Assembly (NCBI RefSeq): GCF_000621605.1
Contig: NZ_JHXX01000004.1
Location: 124,001-188,000 of the forward strand
Direction of reading: 5' to 3'
Length of the DNA: 64,000 nucleotides
Source of the DNA: Butyrivibrio sp. MC2021
GTDB taxonomy: Bacteria; Bacillota; Clostridia; Lachnospirales; Lachnospiraceae
The notes below the pieces were generated by a model. The model was not told the origin of the DNA. It did no database searches and saw only the letters and a list, made by a program, of their open reading frames with translations. Below, in pieces: positions 14,728-24,435 of the stretch. Both the position numbers and the translations under genes were made by a program. Every line of letters starts with the position of its first letter. Within the stretch, counting starts at the first letter, position 1.

Positions 14728-16668
14728 TTATCTGTCGTCGGAGTTGATCCTCTCCGCCGCCTGATTCAATGCTTCTTTTCTCTCTCTTGTCATGATATAT
14801 CTGTGGACATCGGGATGGTAGGTCTCAACAATCTCCTGAACCAGTGTCCTGATCTCGGGGGATTCCTCCCTGGCTGCCACATTGAGCTTCTCCAGCTGGG
14901 AGAAAAATCTCATCTCGTCCAGCTCAATGGGCTTGCCGATGTGGATCATCCTGTTGGCGGTATCCTGCAGTCCCTCTTCGTCCATCAGCATCTCTTCGTA
15001 AAGCTTCTCTCCGGGACGAAGTCCTGTGAACTCGATCCTGATGTCCTCACCAACCTTATAGCCGGAAAGCTTGATAAGGTTCTCCGCAAGATCCAGGATC
15101 TTGACGGGCTCGCCCATATCCAGAACGAAGATCTCTCCGCCCTTGGCGAAGGCTCCCGCCTGAAGCACCAGTGAAACGGCCTCAGTGATGGTCATGAAAT
15201 AACGGATGATATTGGGGTCTGTTACAGTAACAGGGCCTCCTGCCGCTATCTGCTTTTTGAAAAGAGGAATAACCGAGCCGTTGGAGCCAAGAACGTTACC
15301 GAATCTGACTGCCACGAACTCTGTCTCATAATGCTTGTTAAAGGTCTGAACGATCATCTCACAGATACGCTTGCTGGCTCCCATGATATTGGTAGGGTTA
15401 ACCGCTTTGTCTGTGGAGATCATAACGAATTTCTTACAACCGTTGTTGGCTGCTGCCAGGGCGGTCTTCCAGGTGCCAAATACGTTGTTCTTGATGGCTT
15501 CTCCCGGGCTGTCCTCCATAAGAGGCACATGCTTGTGGGCAGCTGCGTGATAAACGATGTCCGGCTTGTACTCTGCGAAAATATTGTTGATCCTGCGGGT
15601 ATTTCTGACAGAAGCGATAAGCACTATCAGATTCAGGTCCTTGAATTTGGCCTTAAGCTCCTGCTGAATATCGTAGGCGTTGTTCTCATAGATATCCAGA
15701 ATGATAAGCTTGGCTGGCTTGTGGGATGCTATCTGACGGCACAGCTCGGAACCGATGGATCCGCCGCCTCCCGTTACCATAACAACCTTGTCCTTCACAT
15801 AGCCTGCGATGGAATTGATGTCTACCGCGATAGGGTCTCTTCCCAGAAGGTCCTCTACCTCAACGTCACGAAGTCTTGATACATTGACCTCGCCGTTAAC
15901 CAGCTGATACATTCCCGGCAGGGAACGAAGCTTACAGTCTGTATCTTTACAGATATCAAGGAGCTTTTTCATCTCCGCCCTTGAAACTGAAGGAATAGCC
16001 ACGATTATCTCATCGATGTCATAGAGGTCGGCGCACTCAACGATCCTGTCTCTGCCGCCCACAACTCTGATTCCCTGGATGTACTTGCCCCACTTGTTGG
16101 AATCATCATCGATGATGCATTTGATGGACATGGTGGAATAGTTGCTGGTGATGATCTCCTTGATAATGATATTGGCAGCCTCGCCGGCTCCGATGATCAT
16201 TACGGCCTTGGAGTTATTCCTGTTCTCGGCTCTGTGCTTCTGGCTCCTCAGGAACCTGTAGGAGAATCTGCTGACGAAGATAAAGCTGATCAGGAAAAAG
16301 GCATACAGGAAATAGTAACTCTGGGGCACCGGCTGGGTGTGGGACTTAAAGAACTGGAGTCCTATGGCATTGATAACACCGGAGAGCACACAGGCCATTA
16401 CCAGGTTCTGCATCTCCCTTTCTCCCGCGTAGGCCCAGAGACTGTCATAGAGTCTGAAGGCGTAAAAGACCGCCAGAGTGATTATGATGTTTATAGGCAA
16501 AAATTTGGTTACAGGATCCAGGAAATGATCCGGGATCTCGGAAAAGTTAAAGTTGTATCTCAAAAGGATCGCAAGATAACTGGCCACGATAACACTGATG
16601 ATATCGTAAATGATAAGTCCGGTTCGCCTGTAAAGTTTTGCGTAGTTAAAAGGTTCTTTTTTCATCAA
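14728..16668 (-). CDS. pglF: Membrane-bound UDP-GlcNAc 4,6-dehydratase, PglF/CapD/EpsC type
   Basis: A 646-residue protein with four N-terminal membrane helices (about residues 15-140), a first Rossmann-like CoA-binding fold (MIIGAGEAANIII), and a C-terminal extended SDR domain with VTGGGGSIGSELC near residue 300. The catalytic stretch STDKAVNPTNIMGASKR shows the Thr-Asp-Lys and the Met in place of the usual Tyr that mark the PglF/WbpM group. It converts UDP-GlcNAc to UDP-2-acetamido-2,6-dideoxy-4-hexulose at the membrane. Product use by the adjacent PglE-type aminotransferase and the PglC-like initiator gives a bacillosamine-type sugar. It overlaps the polymerase gene by four bases. Confidence 0.92.
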   Translation of the reverse strand: MMKKEPFNYAKLYRRTGLIIYDIISVIVASYLAILLRYNFNFSEIPDHFLDPVTKFLPINIIITLAVFYAFRLYDSLWAYAGEREMQNLVMACVLSGVINAIGLQFFKSHTQPVPQSYYFLYAFFLISFIFVSRFSYRFLRSQKHRAENRNNSKAVMIIGAGEAANIIIKEIITSNYSTMSIKCIIDDDSNKWGKYIQGIRVVGGRDRIVECADLYDIDEIIVAIPSVSRAEMKKLLDICKDTDCKLRSLPGMYQLVNGEVNVSRLRDVEVEDLLGRDPIAVDINSIAGYVKDKVVMVTGGGGSIGSELCRQIASHKPAKLIILDIYENNAYDIQQELKAKFKDLNLIVLIASVRNTRRINNIFAEYKPDIVYHAAAHKHVPLMEDSPGEAIKNNVFGTWKTALAAANNGCKKFVMISTDKAVNPTNIMGASKRICEMIVQTFNKHYETEFVAVRFGNVLGSNGSVIPLFKKQIAAGGPVTVTDPNIIRYFMTITEAVSLVLQAGAFAKGGEIFVLDMGEPVKILDLAENLIKLSGYKVGEDIRIEFTGLRPGEKLYEEMLMDEEGLQDTANRMIHIGKPIELDEMRFFSQLEKLNVAAREESPEIRTLVQEIVETYHPDVHRYIMTRERKEALNQAAERINSDDR

Positions 16669-19289
16669 TCTTTCGCTTCCTTAAAGGTAAGTCCTGCAAA
16701 TGCAAGCATAAGTGCCACGGTCATGGGGTTGCAAAACTGGAACACCCACTCGGATATTCCCGCAAAGGCAAAGGCCATAACAACGGCGAAAATTAAAAGA
16801 AGAATAGGGTTCTGTCTGCAATTCTTTCTGTAAAGCTTCACTCCCAGAACCGCAGCGGCTATAAGCAGCACCATAAACAGAATGCCCACAGGAATTCCGT
16901 GGTCGTAGGCCACCTGCATATAGGTGTTGTGAGCGTGTACCGCAATCTCTCCATTGGGAAGAAGGGCTCCCATCTCATCGTGGCCTGTCAGGTTGAGCTC
17001 CTTTGCATAGGCCTTGAAAATGGTGATTCTTCCGTTGGATATCATATCAAGCCGTGACTCGGTGTCAACATAGCCGTTCATTTCTTCGCTGAGCATATGG
17101 GCCTCAGCCCTTGTAAAGCCGGCGGATGCCAGAAGATGCTCCTGGCCTGTCTCATCCACTTTTCCCTGATCATCGTAGTAGTACTCCTCATTACTCTGAT
17201 CAATAGGGAAACCGTAGTGATCGTAATAGGGATTGCCGTCCTCGTCATAGTTGTTCTTATCCACAGGATAGTGATAATCTCCCAGGTCAACTCCCAGGAT
17301 CTTTTCACCGAACAGCCCCGCAAATCTCTCAACACACATAAAGTTGGTGCTGTTCCAGTCCGCTCCTCCCCTTACAAGGACGTCCGTATCATCGATGAGA
17401 TAAATGGTGGGCCTTGCAACTATGGTAGGCAGGATCCTCTGGAGGGTAAAGGCTCCGGGGAAGCAGATAATTGCTGCTGCCGCCATGACACCTATGATCC
17501 TGAAAAACTGTTTTTTATGAACGGAAACGGTTACCAGGATAACCGCGATAACTGTCACTGCAATGGACAAAATAGCTGTCCTTGAAACCGTAAATACTGC
17601 ATAGGAAAGGATCCATCCGAATAAAACGATCTCTTTCCAGGCGGATTTGAATAAGAGGACCACTCCGCACTTTTTGGGCATTGCCACGATCTTGGCCACC
17701 AGCATAACCGTTGCCACAGCGGCCATAAGGGCCAGATACTCGGCAGTTACGGTTACTGTATGGAAAATGAAAGCGAATCTTCCGCTGACAAAGCCTGCAA
17801 AATACCTGTGAAGCAGTGAAAATCCAAGGGATAACAGGAAGTTCACCATAAGGCCTCCCGCCAGGATCTTGTACCAGTTCTTCTTGCCCTGCCAGCCTGC
17901 GATCCTGAGGTACAGGCAGATAAAGGTAACGGACATGGCAACGCCCCACCATCTGGTGTTTCTGAAAATGATGATGGAAGCCATAAATACAAGAAGAAGG
18001 ATTCCGAAGGCTGTAATTACGCTTCTGCTTGAATCATGCTCTGTAATGTGAAGAAACCTTTTCCTAAGGAGCATGGCAGCTCTTCTGATGAGGCTTATCA
18101 CCACAAAGCCCCCAAGTATCACTATGATGATGCCGTATTTAAGGGCCATGTTGTGAAGGTCGTACTCCTTCTCGGTGTCAGCAAGGCTGTGAAGTCCGTA
18201 GTATCTGACTCCCGCGATCACTGATGCTGCAAGCCACAACAGGTTCGGAATATTGAAGGCCTCTCTGAAGGTAAAGGTAAGAAGCATCGTGAGGATCAGC
18301 CAGATTACCATCCTTCTCTCGGAGAGGGTGTGATAAATGTCGTAAAGGTCATTCATGTATGCGCAGGCATACCAGAGGGACATGGCGATGGTGAACATCA
18401 TAAGACAGCTCTTGGGTCTGTCGCTGCCCTCTATGGTCTGCCAGAAGGATACTCCCATGCTGTGCCTTACCACGTTGTGGTTGATGGCGTAGAAGCCTAT
18501 CCCTGCGCAGACGATAAGTCCTATCTCATAAAAAATGATATCTATGGGCCTTGAATCAAAGATCCTGAGGGGGAATACCATGATCATCAAAGTAAGGAAA
18601 ACAATGGCATTCAAAGGATTCGCCACATATTTGACAGTCTTGCCCACAGTAAGAAGACTGTTCTTCTCAGGATTAAGCTTAAAGAATATTCTCTCTGCAA
18701 TAATGAGAACCGCTGCCACAGCCGCCAGGATTCCTATGTACATAAGGGATCTGCTCCTGGACATGGGCACCTTGTAATTGTAAAAGCAGGAAATATGCCT
18801 TCCGGGAATCTCATTCCAGTGGGTGTAAAGACTTCCCACGTACTCCGGGTTTTCGGGGATATCCTCAAAGCCAAGATTGTACTTGGATCTGCAGCCCTCG
18901 AACAGGAGATAGTACTCTTTTCCCGGCTCCACATCCAGCTCCATGGGAACATTGACGTAATCGGGGAGCTGATAATCCGCGGTGTCCACCAGAACTCTCA
19001 AAAGCTCGGTGTGCTCTTCGTTCCTGACAGCCACACTGAGATATCTGCCCTCTGTCATCTCGGAGACGTACACATCCACTGACTTCAGCCTGTCATATCT
19101 GGTGATGAACTTCTGAACAGCGTTGTCCTCGAAGTTGACGGTGATGCTCTCATCCAGAAGATTCCCCCCGGGAGAATACTCGAAGGTATCGGCAAAAATC
19201 CTCAGGGGCCATATGGTCATTATGCAAATAAGTGTAAGCAATAGAATTATCACTTCTATTGCGGTCTTTCGGTTAATTATATGTCTCAT
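16665..19289 (-). CDS. O-antigen ligase/polymerase family membrane protein (Wzy_C type)
   Basis: An 874-residue polytopic protein. One N-terminal membrane segment is followed by an extracytoplasmic beta-rich domain (about residues 35-175), then at least a dozen membrane helices. The core carries VSRTAILSIAV, and the large outer loop ends with SNGRITIFKAYAKEL and HAHNTYMQVAYDHGIP, which match the conserved Arg/His region of O-antigen ligases and Wzy polymerases. It would polymerise or transfer a lipid-linked glycan outside the membrane. The extra N-terminal ectodomain is unusual for Wzy, and the acidic, Tyr-rich part of the outer loop (about residues 665-710) is also notable. It overlaps the PglF-type gene. 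Confidence 0.82.
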   Translation of the reverse strand: MRHIINRKTAIEVIILLLTLICIMTIWPLRIFADTFEYSPGGNLLDESITVNFEDNAVQKFITRYDRLKSVDVYVSEMTEGRYLSVAVRNEEHTELLRVLVDTADYQLPDYVNVPMELDVEPGKEYYLLFEGCRSKYNLGFEDIPENPEYVGSLYTHWNEIPGRHISCFYNYKVPMSRSRSLMYIGILAAVAAVLIIAERIFFKLNPEKNSLLTVGKTVKYVANPLNAIVFLTLMIMVFPLRIFDSRPIDIIFYEIGLIVCAGIGFYAINHNVVRHSMGVSFWQTIEGSDRPKSCLMMFTIAMSLWYACAYMNDLYDIYHTLSERRMVIWLILTMLLTFTFREAFNIPNLLWLAASVIAGVRYYGLHSLADTEKEYDLHNMALKYGIIIVILGGFVVISLIRRAAMLLRKRFLHITEHDSSRSVITAFGILLLVFMASIIIFRNTRWWGVAMSVTFICLYLRIAGWQGKKNWYKILAGGLMVNFLLSLGFSLLHRYFAGFVSGRFAFIFHTVTVTAEYLALMAAVATVMLVAKIVAMPKKCGVVLLFKSAWKEIVLFGWILSYAVFTVSRTAILSIAVTVIAVILVTVSVHKKQFFRIIGVMAAAAIICFPGAFTLQRILPTIVARPTIYLIDDTDVLVRGGADWNSTNFMCVERFAGLFGEKILGVDLGDYHYPVDKNNYDEDGNPYYDHYGFPIDQSNEEYYYDDQGKVDETGQEHLLASAGFTRAEAHMLSEEMNGYVDTESRLDMISNGRITIFKAYAKELNLTGHDEMGALLPNGEIAVHAHNTYMQVAYDHGIPVGILFMVLLIAAAVLGVKLYRKNCRQNPILLLIFAVVMAFAFAGISEWVFQFCNPMTVALMLAFAGLTFKEAKD

Positions 19290-19361
19290 TTATTCTCTAC
19301 CCAACGTAACATTTGAGCCTAAAAAGCCATCATTATATGTTAACATACCTGGTTTCTATTA

Positions 19362-21065
19362 TCAAACAGCCTGAACCCTGCGGTTACACAGAAGAACCGG
19401 CAGACAGAGCCAGAGGTAAACCACATATCTCACAAGATAGGTGGGACCCAGCAGCACCGTCAAAAAGGTCAGCATCACCGGAAGAAAGGGAATGATTCCC
19501 TTGAAATCACCGCGGTAAAGCCTGTAAAACAGCACGAAAAGATAGATAAGCAGCATCAGTCCCGGTGAAAAGAAAAGGTACAGAACCGGTGCATCATCAT
19601 GGAAGGTGCCGATGGACAGATATCTGTAGAGCCTGTCAATCACAGGGATAAAGCTGTGCCTCTCTCCCGGCTGCTCCACCTCGTAGCCAAAGTAGGAGGA
19701 GGTGTCATAGGTGAAGGTGAACATGGATGTTCCCTTATAAACATTGATATTGGCCGGAGGATAGAAATATCCGTAGGAGGTAAGAAGCCAGGCATTTACG
19801 TATACCATGGGATGCTTCTTAAAGAGCCTGAGCCAAAGGCCGAAGAACTCACCCTTGTGCTGCTCATAATATTCGTTGTCAAAACCCACTTTTACCAGAT
19901 CGGAGACACGGCCGGTATAGGTATCAAGATTCTCAGAAGGGATAAATGCGGTCAAAAGGGCTATGTCCTCCCGGGACATAGATTCCCTGTCATACTTGTA
20001 GACCCTTGCCATCTGCATGATGGGCACCGTCAGCATCTCCTGATGGTGGGTTCCCTCAGAGGAAAAGGCTGCTGTGAGAATGCTGTTAAACACCAGGTAG
20101 AGGGCCACCGGAATCACCAGCACTGCTGAGAGCTTTCCAAAGAGCTTTTTGGCATCCACATGCTTTTTGAGGTACAAGAGCCCCAAGGGCACAAATACAA
20201 GGTAGGCGTAAAAGCCGTTGTGCCTGAAGCAGGGCATAAGAAATGCTGTGATAACAAGGGCTGCGGGCTTTACCTTTCCGGCCATGAAAGCTGCGGGATC
20301 ATCCGTAAGCTCACAAAGAAGCACCACCAGTAACAGGAGCAGTGCCGAGAACAGCCCGTCCTTGGAGGAGCACAGGGTGTACATGACTATTGTGGGGAAA
20401 AGGCCGTAGCATAAGATCCAGAGAATCCTGCTGTTTTTCCCTACGCCTCTCTTTTTCAGGTACATGATGGTATAGGCGAAAATCGCAGTGATGATCAGCA
20501 TCTGAATGACGATATAGGTAAAAATGCCCAGGTTCCAGGAGCCTGTCACCTTGTGAACAAGGGCAATAGTGCCTCCCAAAAGAAGCACGTGCAGCAGGGG
20601 ATGATGGGTCGTAAAGGTTCTGGTAAGGACCTCATTGAGCTCATCCTGGGCGTCATAGACAAAAAAGCCCGGGAACTCAGCCAGAAGAACCGGAAGGTTA
20701 AGAAGATTCAAAACAGCCCAGGTAAGAAGGAAATCCGCCATGGATGGCTTATCCGTAACCTCGATCCCCTGAGCCTCTTTTACCACGTTGGTCCTAAAAA
20801 GGCCAAAGAGCTTGGCTCCCTGCCTCTGGGCGTCGTACCCCCGCCATACATAGCGGGTATCTATGGTTATGATGATCATCATGGTCAGCATGATGAGCAT
20901 GGCGTTGCTGTCGGAGATGTTGACAGAATCCGCCATTTCCAGCTGATAGCCGAACACCAGAAAAACTCCCGATAAAACGCCAAATAAGCCTGACATAAGC
21001 CAGGCTAAAATTGTATTTTTATCTATTGTGCTGTTATTCCCCAAACTTTTTTCAGGCCTCTTCAT
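19362..21065 (-). CDS. DUF6020-like polytopic membrane protein, probable GT-C
   Basis: About 567 residues with roughly eleven membrane helices and an extracytoplasmic C-terminal part. Features such as FFVYDAQDELNEVL, the TTHHPLLHVLLLGG loop and YTLCSSKDGLFSALL match the DUF6020 family seen mainly in Lachnospiraceae and other Firmicutes; the acidic first loop and HHP resemble lipid-phosphosugar-dependent GT-C transferases. The start is uncertain: ATG at 21065 overlaps the GtrB-like gene by 14 bases and has no good ribosome site, while a GTG at 21080 is possible. Following a GtrB-type enzyme, it may be the transferase that uses the undecaprenyl-phosphate sugar. Confidence 0.72.
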   Translation of the reverse strand: MKRPEKSLGNNSTIDKNTILAWLMSGLFGVLSGVFLVFGYQLEMADSVNISDSNAMLIMLTMMIIITIDTRYVWRGYDAQRQGAKLFGLFRTNVVKEAQGIEVTDKPSMADFLLTWAVLNLLNLPVLLAEFPGFFVYDAQDELNEVLTRTFTTHHPLLHVLLLGGTIALVHKVTGSWNLGIFTYIVIQMLIITAIFAYTIMYLKKRGVGKNSRILWILCYGLFPTIVMYTLCSSKDGLFSALLLLLVVLLCELTDDPAAFMAGKVKPAALVITAFLMPCFRHNGFYAYLVFVPLGLLYLKKHVDAKKLFGKLSAVLVIPVALYLVFNSILTAAFSSEGTHHQEMLTVPIMQMARVYKYDRESMSREDIALLTAFIPSENLDTYTGRVSDLVKVGFDNEYYEQHKGEFFGLWLRLFKKHPMVYVNAWLLTSYGYFYPPANINVYKGTSMFTFTYDTSSYFGYEVEQPGERHSFIPVIDRLYRYLSIGTFHDDAPVLYLFFSPGLMLLIYLFVLFYRLYRGDFKGIIPFLPVMLTFLTVLLGPTYLVRYVVYLWLCLPVLLCNRRVQAV

Positions 21066-22005
21066 CTCTGGTTGTCTCACGTATTACATACTGAGGGTTC
21101 TTGTTCTGTGCAATATAAACTCTTCCCACGTATTCCCCGATCATTCCCAGCATCAGCATGATCATTCCCCCGATGAACATAATGGCGCTCATAAGAGCGG
21201 AAAAGCCCACGGGAACAGCGGGATTAACAAATTTCTTGATTACTGTATAAATGCCGTAGAGGATGCCCACAATAGCCAGACACACGCCGGACATGGTGGC
21301 GATGCGAAGGGGCTTGATGCTGAAGGCGGTAAAGCCGTTGATCCAGAGAGCCAGGAGCTTGGCAAAGGTATAGCCGCTCTGCCCCACTTCTCTTTTTCTG
21401 TGGGTTACATCCACGTTGACGATATTTTTGGTGGTTCGAAGCACCAGTCCGATAACGTAAGGGTAGGAGCTCTCATAGCTGAGCATCTCATCCACAACGA
21501 ATCTCCTGGCGATGAAATAACTTGATACAAAAAGGTCTCTGGGCTTACCAAGCATCACGCTGGCCATCCACTCATTCATGGCGGTGCCGAAGTTTCTGAA
21601 AAGGCTGTGCTGCTTGTTGGCGTATCTGGCATAGGCCACATCAGCTCCGTTAACCACTGCTTCCACCAGCTTGTCTGCCTCGTCTGCGGGAGTCTGGCCG
21701 TCGTCGTCAAGACAGATCACATACTCACCCTTGCTGGCCCTAAGTCCCGCCATAAGAGCGGCGTGCTGGCCGAAGTTCTTGGCGAAATTGATGCCGGTGA
21801 GCACCTCTGCCTTGGGGCCGCTGCAGAGCTCCTTGATCTTGTCCCAGGTATGGTCGGGAGATCCGTCATTTACCAGGATTATCTCGTAGGTATAGCCCTT
21901 TAATTTATCTTTTTTCATGGTTGCTGCTATCTCATCTATAACGCCCTCGATGGTTTTCTCGGACCTATAGCATGGGATAACATAGCTTATAAGGTTCTTA
22001 ATCAT
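21052..22005 (-). CDS. GT2 polyprenyl-phosphate glycosyltransferase, GtrB/ArnC-like
   Basis: A 317-residue GT-A enzyme with two C-terminal membrane helices (about residues 225-250 and 265-290), the standard GtrB/ArnC/DPM layout. Motifs are SYVIPCYRSEKTI, the donor site LVNDGSPDHTW, CLDDDGQTPADE and the HRKREVGQSGYTF membrane-interface motif. It would load a sugar onto undecaprenyl phosphate on the inner face of the membrane, for use by a GT-C enzyme outside. A GtrA-like protein and several GT-C proteins lie in the same unit. It follows the GNAT gene by 4 bp. Confidence 0.9.
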   Translation of the reverse strand: MIKNLISYVIPCYRSEKTIEGVIDEIAATMKKDKLKGYTYEIILVNDGSPDHTWDKIKELCSGPKAEVLTGINFAKNFGQHAALMAGLRASKGEYVICLDDDGQTPADEADKLVEAVVNGADVAYARYANKQHSLFRNFGTAMNEWMASVMLGKPRDLFVSSYFIARRFVVDEMLSYESSYPYVIGLVLRTTKNIVNVDVTHRKREVGQSGYTFAKLLALWINGFTAFSIKPLRIATMSGVCLAIVGILYGIYTVIKKFVNPAVPVGFSALMSAIMFIGGMIMLMLGMIGEYVGRVYIAQNKNPQYVIRETTRDEEA

Positions 22006-22009
22006 ATTT

Positions 22010-22549
22010 TTACAAAATCCTCTCCATCAATATCATATCACTTTTTTCGCCATCACTGCACTCCACCATAGGGAGGTCCTGACACTTGACGAATCCGCCG
22101 TACTCATAGCTCTTTCTGGCGGCGATATTGGAGGTAAAGACGCGAAGGATCAACCTTTTTATCCCAAGCTCATCCCTGGCGTAGTCTGTGGCCAATGCTG
22201 CAGTCTCGTTGCCATAGCCCTTGCCGGTGGCATCATCCTCTCCGATAAAGATGCCGTATTCAGCCTCGGTCCTTGTATCATCCAGATATCTGAAATACAC
22301 GCTGCCTACCGGCCTGAAGTTATTCTTCGCTTCGCAGATGATAAGCTGCACCACTTCACCGGTATCCACCTTGGTCCGAAGCCAGTTGGTGTGGATCTCA
22401 TTTGTAAAATGTTCTCTGTATATGAAATTGTTTCTTACTCTGTCGTTGTTGCGCCAGCTCACCACCAGCTCCGTGTCCCCATCGGTTATGGGGCGAAGAG
22501 CCACCAGTTTGCCTGCTGTCACAAACTCTTTTTCCAAACTGTCACTCAT
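22010..22549 (-). CDS. GNAT N-acetyltransferase, amino-sugar type (WecD/PseH-like)
   Basis: A 179-residue GNAT protein. The N-terminal SWRNNDRVRNNFIYRE is the substrate-side motif seen in RimJ/PseH-like enzymes, and the acetyl-CoA loop is around GEDDATGKGYGNETA, followed by LRVFTSNIAARKSYEYGGF. Acetylation of a 4-amino sugar nucleotide is the likely job. The best partner is the WecE-type aminotransferase two genes upstream, giving TDP-Fuc4NAc; the alternative is the PseH step of the pseudaminic pathway, whose other late genes are in the same unit. The sequence does not decide between them. Confidence 0.8.
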   Translation of the reverse strand: MSDSLEKEFVTAGKLVALRPITDGDTELVVSWRNNDRVRNNFIYREHFTNEIHTNWLRTKVDTGEVVQLIICEAKNNFRPVGSVYFRYLDDTRTEAEYGIFIGEDDATGKGYGNETAALATDYARDELGIKRLILRVFTSNIAARKSYEYGGFVKCQDLPMVECSDGEKSDMILMERIL

Positions 22550-22554
22550 TTATA

Positions 22555-24420
22555 TCACTCTTTTCTGACCTGATAGATTCCGAATACATCCTCGATGACA
22601 TCCAGGCGGGTTACGACAACCTGCTGTCCCTTATCTGCATAGTAGCTGACGATCCAGTCCGTGTCCGTATCCATGTTCTGAACGAAGTACACGCCCTCTG
22701 ACAAAAGAGCTTCTTCCATGGAGGAAAAACCTCTGGCTGAAAGCTTACTGTGGCTTATGGGACTCTTACTTGCCCAGCCTCCCAGCAGATCATGGTTGTA
22801 GCCTCTGTTATCCACCTTTTCAAACATCTTCTCGGAATAGGTAGCCTCATCTTTTCCGGTAACAGTGGCATAGGAGACGCTTGTATAAACATCTATCAGA
22901 TAATAGTTCTCGCTGTTTTCTTTCATGTAATCATTAAGGGCCTCATAGCGGGAAAGAGAAGCCTCTCTTCTTACCAGCTCAGTCCTGACCACGTATGCCT
23001 GAAAAGGTGTGCCCATCAAAGCCAGCACCGCCGTCACAGCCACAGTGCCAAGAAGCATCCTGTTGACTCCGGTCTCAGTGCGGTGAACACAGACGTTGTA
23101 GAGTCTGAACAGTGACAGTATCATGGCTGTCAGAATCATGATCTCCGTCAGATACAGCGGATGAGTGATCCTTATGGGATCCCTTCCTCTGAAAAGAATG
23201 TACATCCAGAGGGTGGTTCTGCAGGCGAACAACAGCCCCAGCAGCAAAAGTGACTTAAGCACCTTACGGATATCCCACCTAAGGGCCACAACACAGCTGA
23301 TAAAGGTGATGATATACAAAACCAGGGTCACCAGATTCCAGGGATAATCCGTCATAGGATATTCATAGCCCTTGGGAGCTGATATGTGATAGAGCCTGTA
23401 GAAATAAAGCTTTGCTGCCTGAGCCAGCCTTGAGGACATGGATGCATCCTCTGTCCTTATGGTTCCGGCGTAATCAGCTATTTTTCCCATCATGGCAGCA
23501 TCGATGCTGTCATCCAGACCAAAATTGTAATTCTCCAAAAGCTTCTGAGAGCTCTCGGAAAGACCTATGCTGTCATAGAAATCCTTATTTTCTGCATAAT
23601 CAGGTATGCTCTGGAAATCGTAGAGCTCCGTCCTGTTGTCAAAAAACTTCACGAACTCCTTCCACTGGGAAGAGGAATAGGCAATCTTATTCAGGGCAAG
23701 GCAAACCAGAAGCCCTGCCACTATGCCGATCACAAGATTCAGGTATTTGATAAACATATTCCTTTTTTCTTTGTAATCAGAGGGCTGACCTGTCTTTTCC
23801 TTCTCAGAATCCAGTTCGAAGCACACGAATACCCACTTCATAAGTATGGAAACCAGGATCATGGGCAGGATCAGAAGCAGCATCTCACTTCTGATGGTGA
23901 AGGCCACTCCGATAAGAAGGATCGGGATCATATAGGGGCTTCCCTCTCCCTTTTTCTTGGAAAGGATAAGGAAAGCTGCGGTGGCCGCCAGAAGTCCGCT
24001 GGTCACAGTGTACTGAACATAGAGAAAATGCGGGAAAAACAGCCCCAGCATAATGCCCAGCTCCAGGAACAGGAAAATGAGTTTCTTTTTAAATTCCAGG
24101 TTGGAAAGCTTCAGGACATCGGCGGTTCGCTTGATAACCATGGCAAAACAGCCGTACTGAGCTGCACATAAAAAGATGCCGTACCAGGAGAGGGATCTGA
24201 CCACTCTGTAAAGCAGAGAGATCAAAGCGCCTATGGGGTATAGCATCTGAATATTGTGTCCCTCCGGAGTGCCGGTATAGCTTCCGGAGAGAATATCCTT
24301 TATAAGACAATCGTCATTTAAGTCAAAATAATAATCACCAATAAGACCTGCAGCTATGATGACGCAGGCTATTAGCACGGCCGTAACTATGAAGTTATCG
24401 CTCTTTCGTGTTGTGGCCAT
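22555..24420 (-). CDS. Polytopic membrane protein, probable GT-C glycosyltransferase
   Basis: A 621-residue protein with about twelve membrane helices and an extracytoplasmic C-terminal domain of about 130 residues. The first outer loop carries YYFDLNDDCLIKDILSG, an acidic Asp-Asp motif in the position used as catalytic site by GT-C enzymes. I do not recognise a specific family. Its place between the WecE aminotransferase and the GNAT suggests it handles the same sugar, perhaps transferring it from undecaprenyl phosphate to the glycan outside the cell. It starts 15 bp after the WecE gene. Confidence 0.68.
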   Translation of the reverse strand: MATTRKSDNFIVTAVLIACVIIAAGLIGDYYFDLNDDCLIKDILSGSYTGTPEGHNIQMLYPIGALISLLYRVVRSLSWYGIFLCAAQYGCFAMVIKRTADVLKLSNLEFKKKLIFLFLELGIMLGLFFPHFLYVQYTVTSGLLAATAAFLILSKKKGEGSPYMIPILLIGVAFTIRSEMLLLILPMILVSILMKWVFVCFELDSEKEKTGQPSDYKEKRNMFIKYLNLVIGIVAGLLVCLALNKIAYSSSQWKEFVKFFDNRTELYDFQSIPDYAENKDFYDSIGLSESSQKLLENYNFGLDDSIDAAMMGKIADYAGTIRTEDASMSSRLAQAAKLYFYRLYHISAPKGYEYPMTDYPWNLVTLVLYIITFISCVVALRWDIRKVLKSLLLLGLLFACRTTLWMYILFRGRDPIRITHPLYLTEIMILTAMILSLFRLYNVCVHRTETGVNRMLLGTVAVTAVLALMGTPFQAYVVRTELVRREASLSRYEALNDYMKENSENYYLIDVYTSVSYATVTGKDEATYSEKMFEKVDNRGYNHDLLGGWASKSPISHSKLSARGFSSMEEALLSEGVYFVQNMDTDTDWIVSYYADKGQQVVVTRLDVIEDVFGIYQVRKE

Positions 24421-24435
24421 AATATTCCCCTTTTA

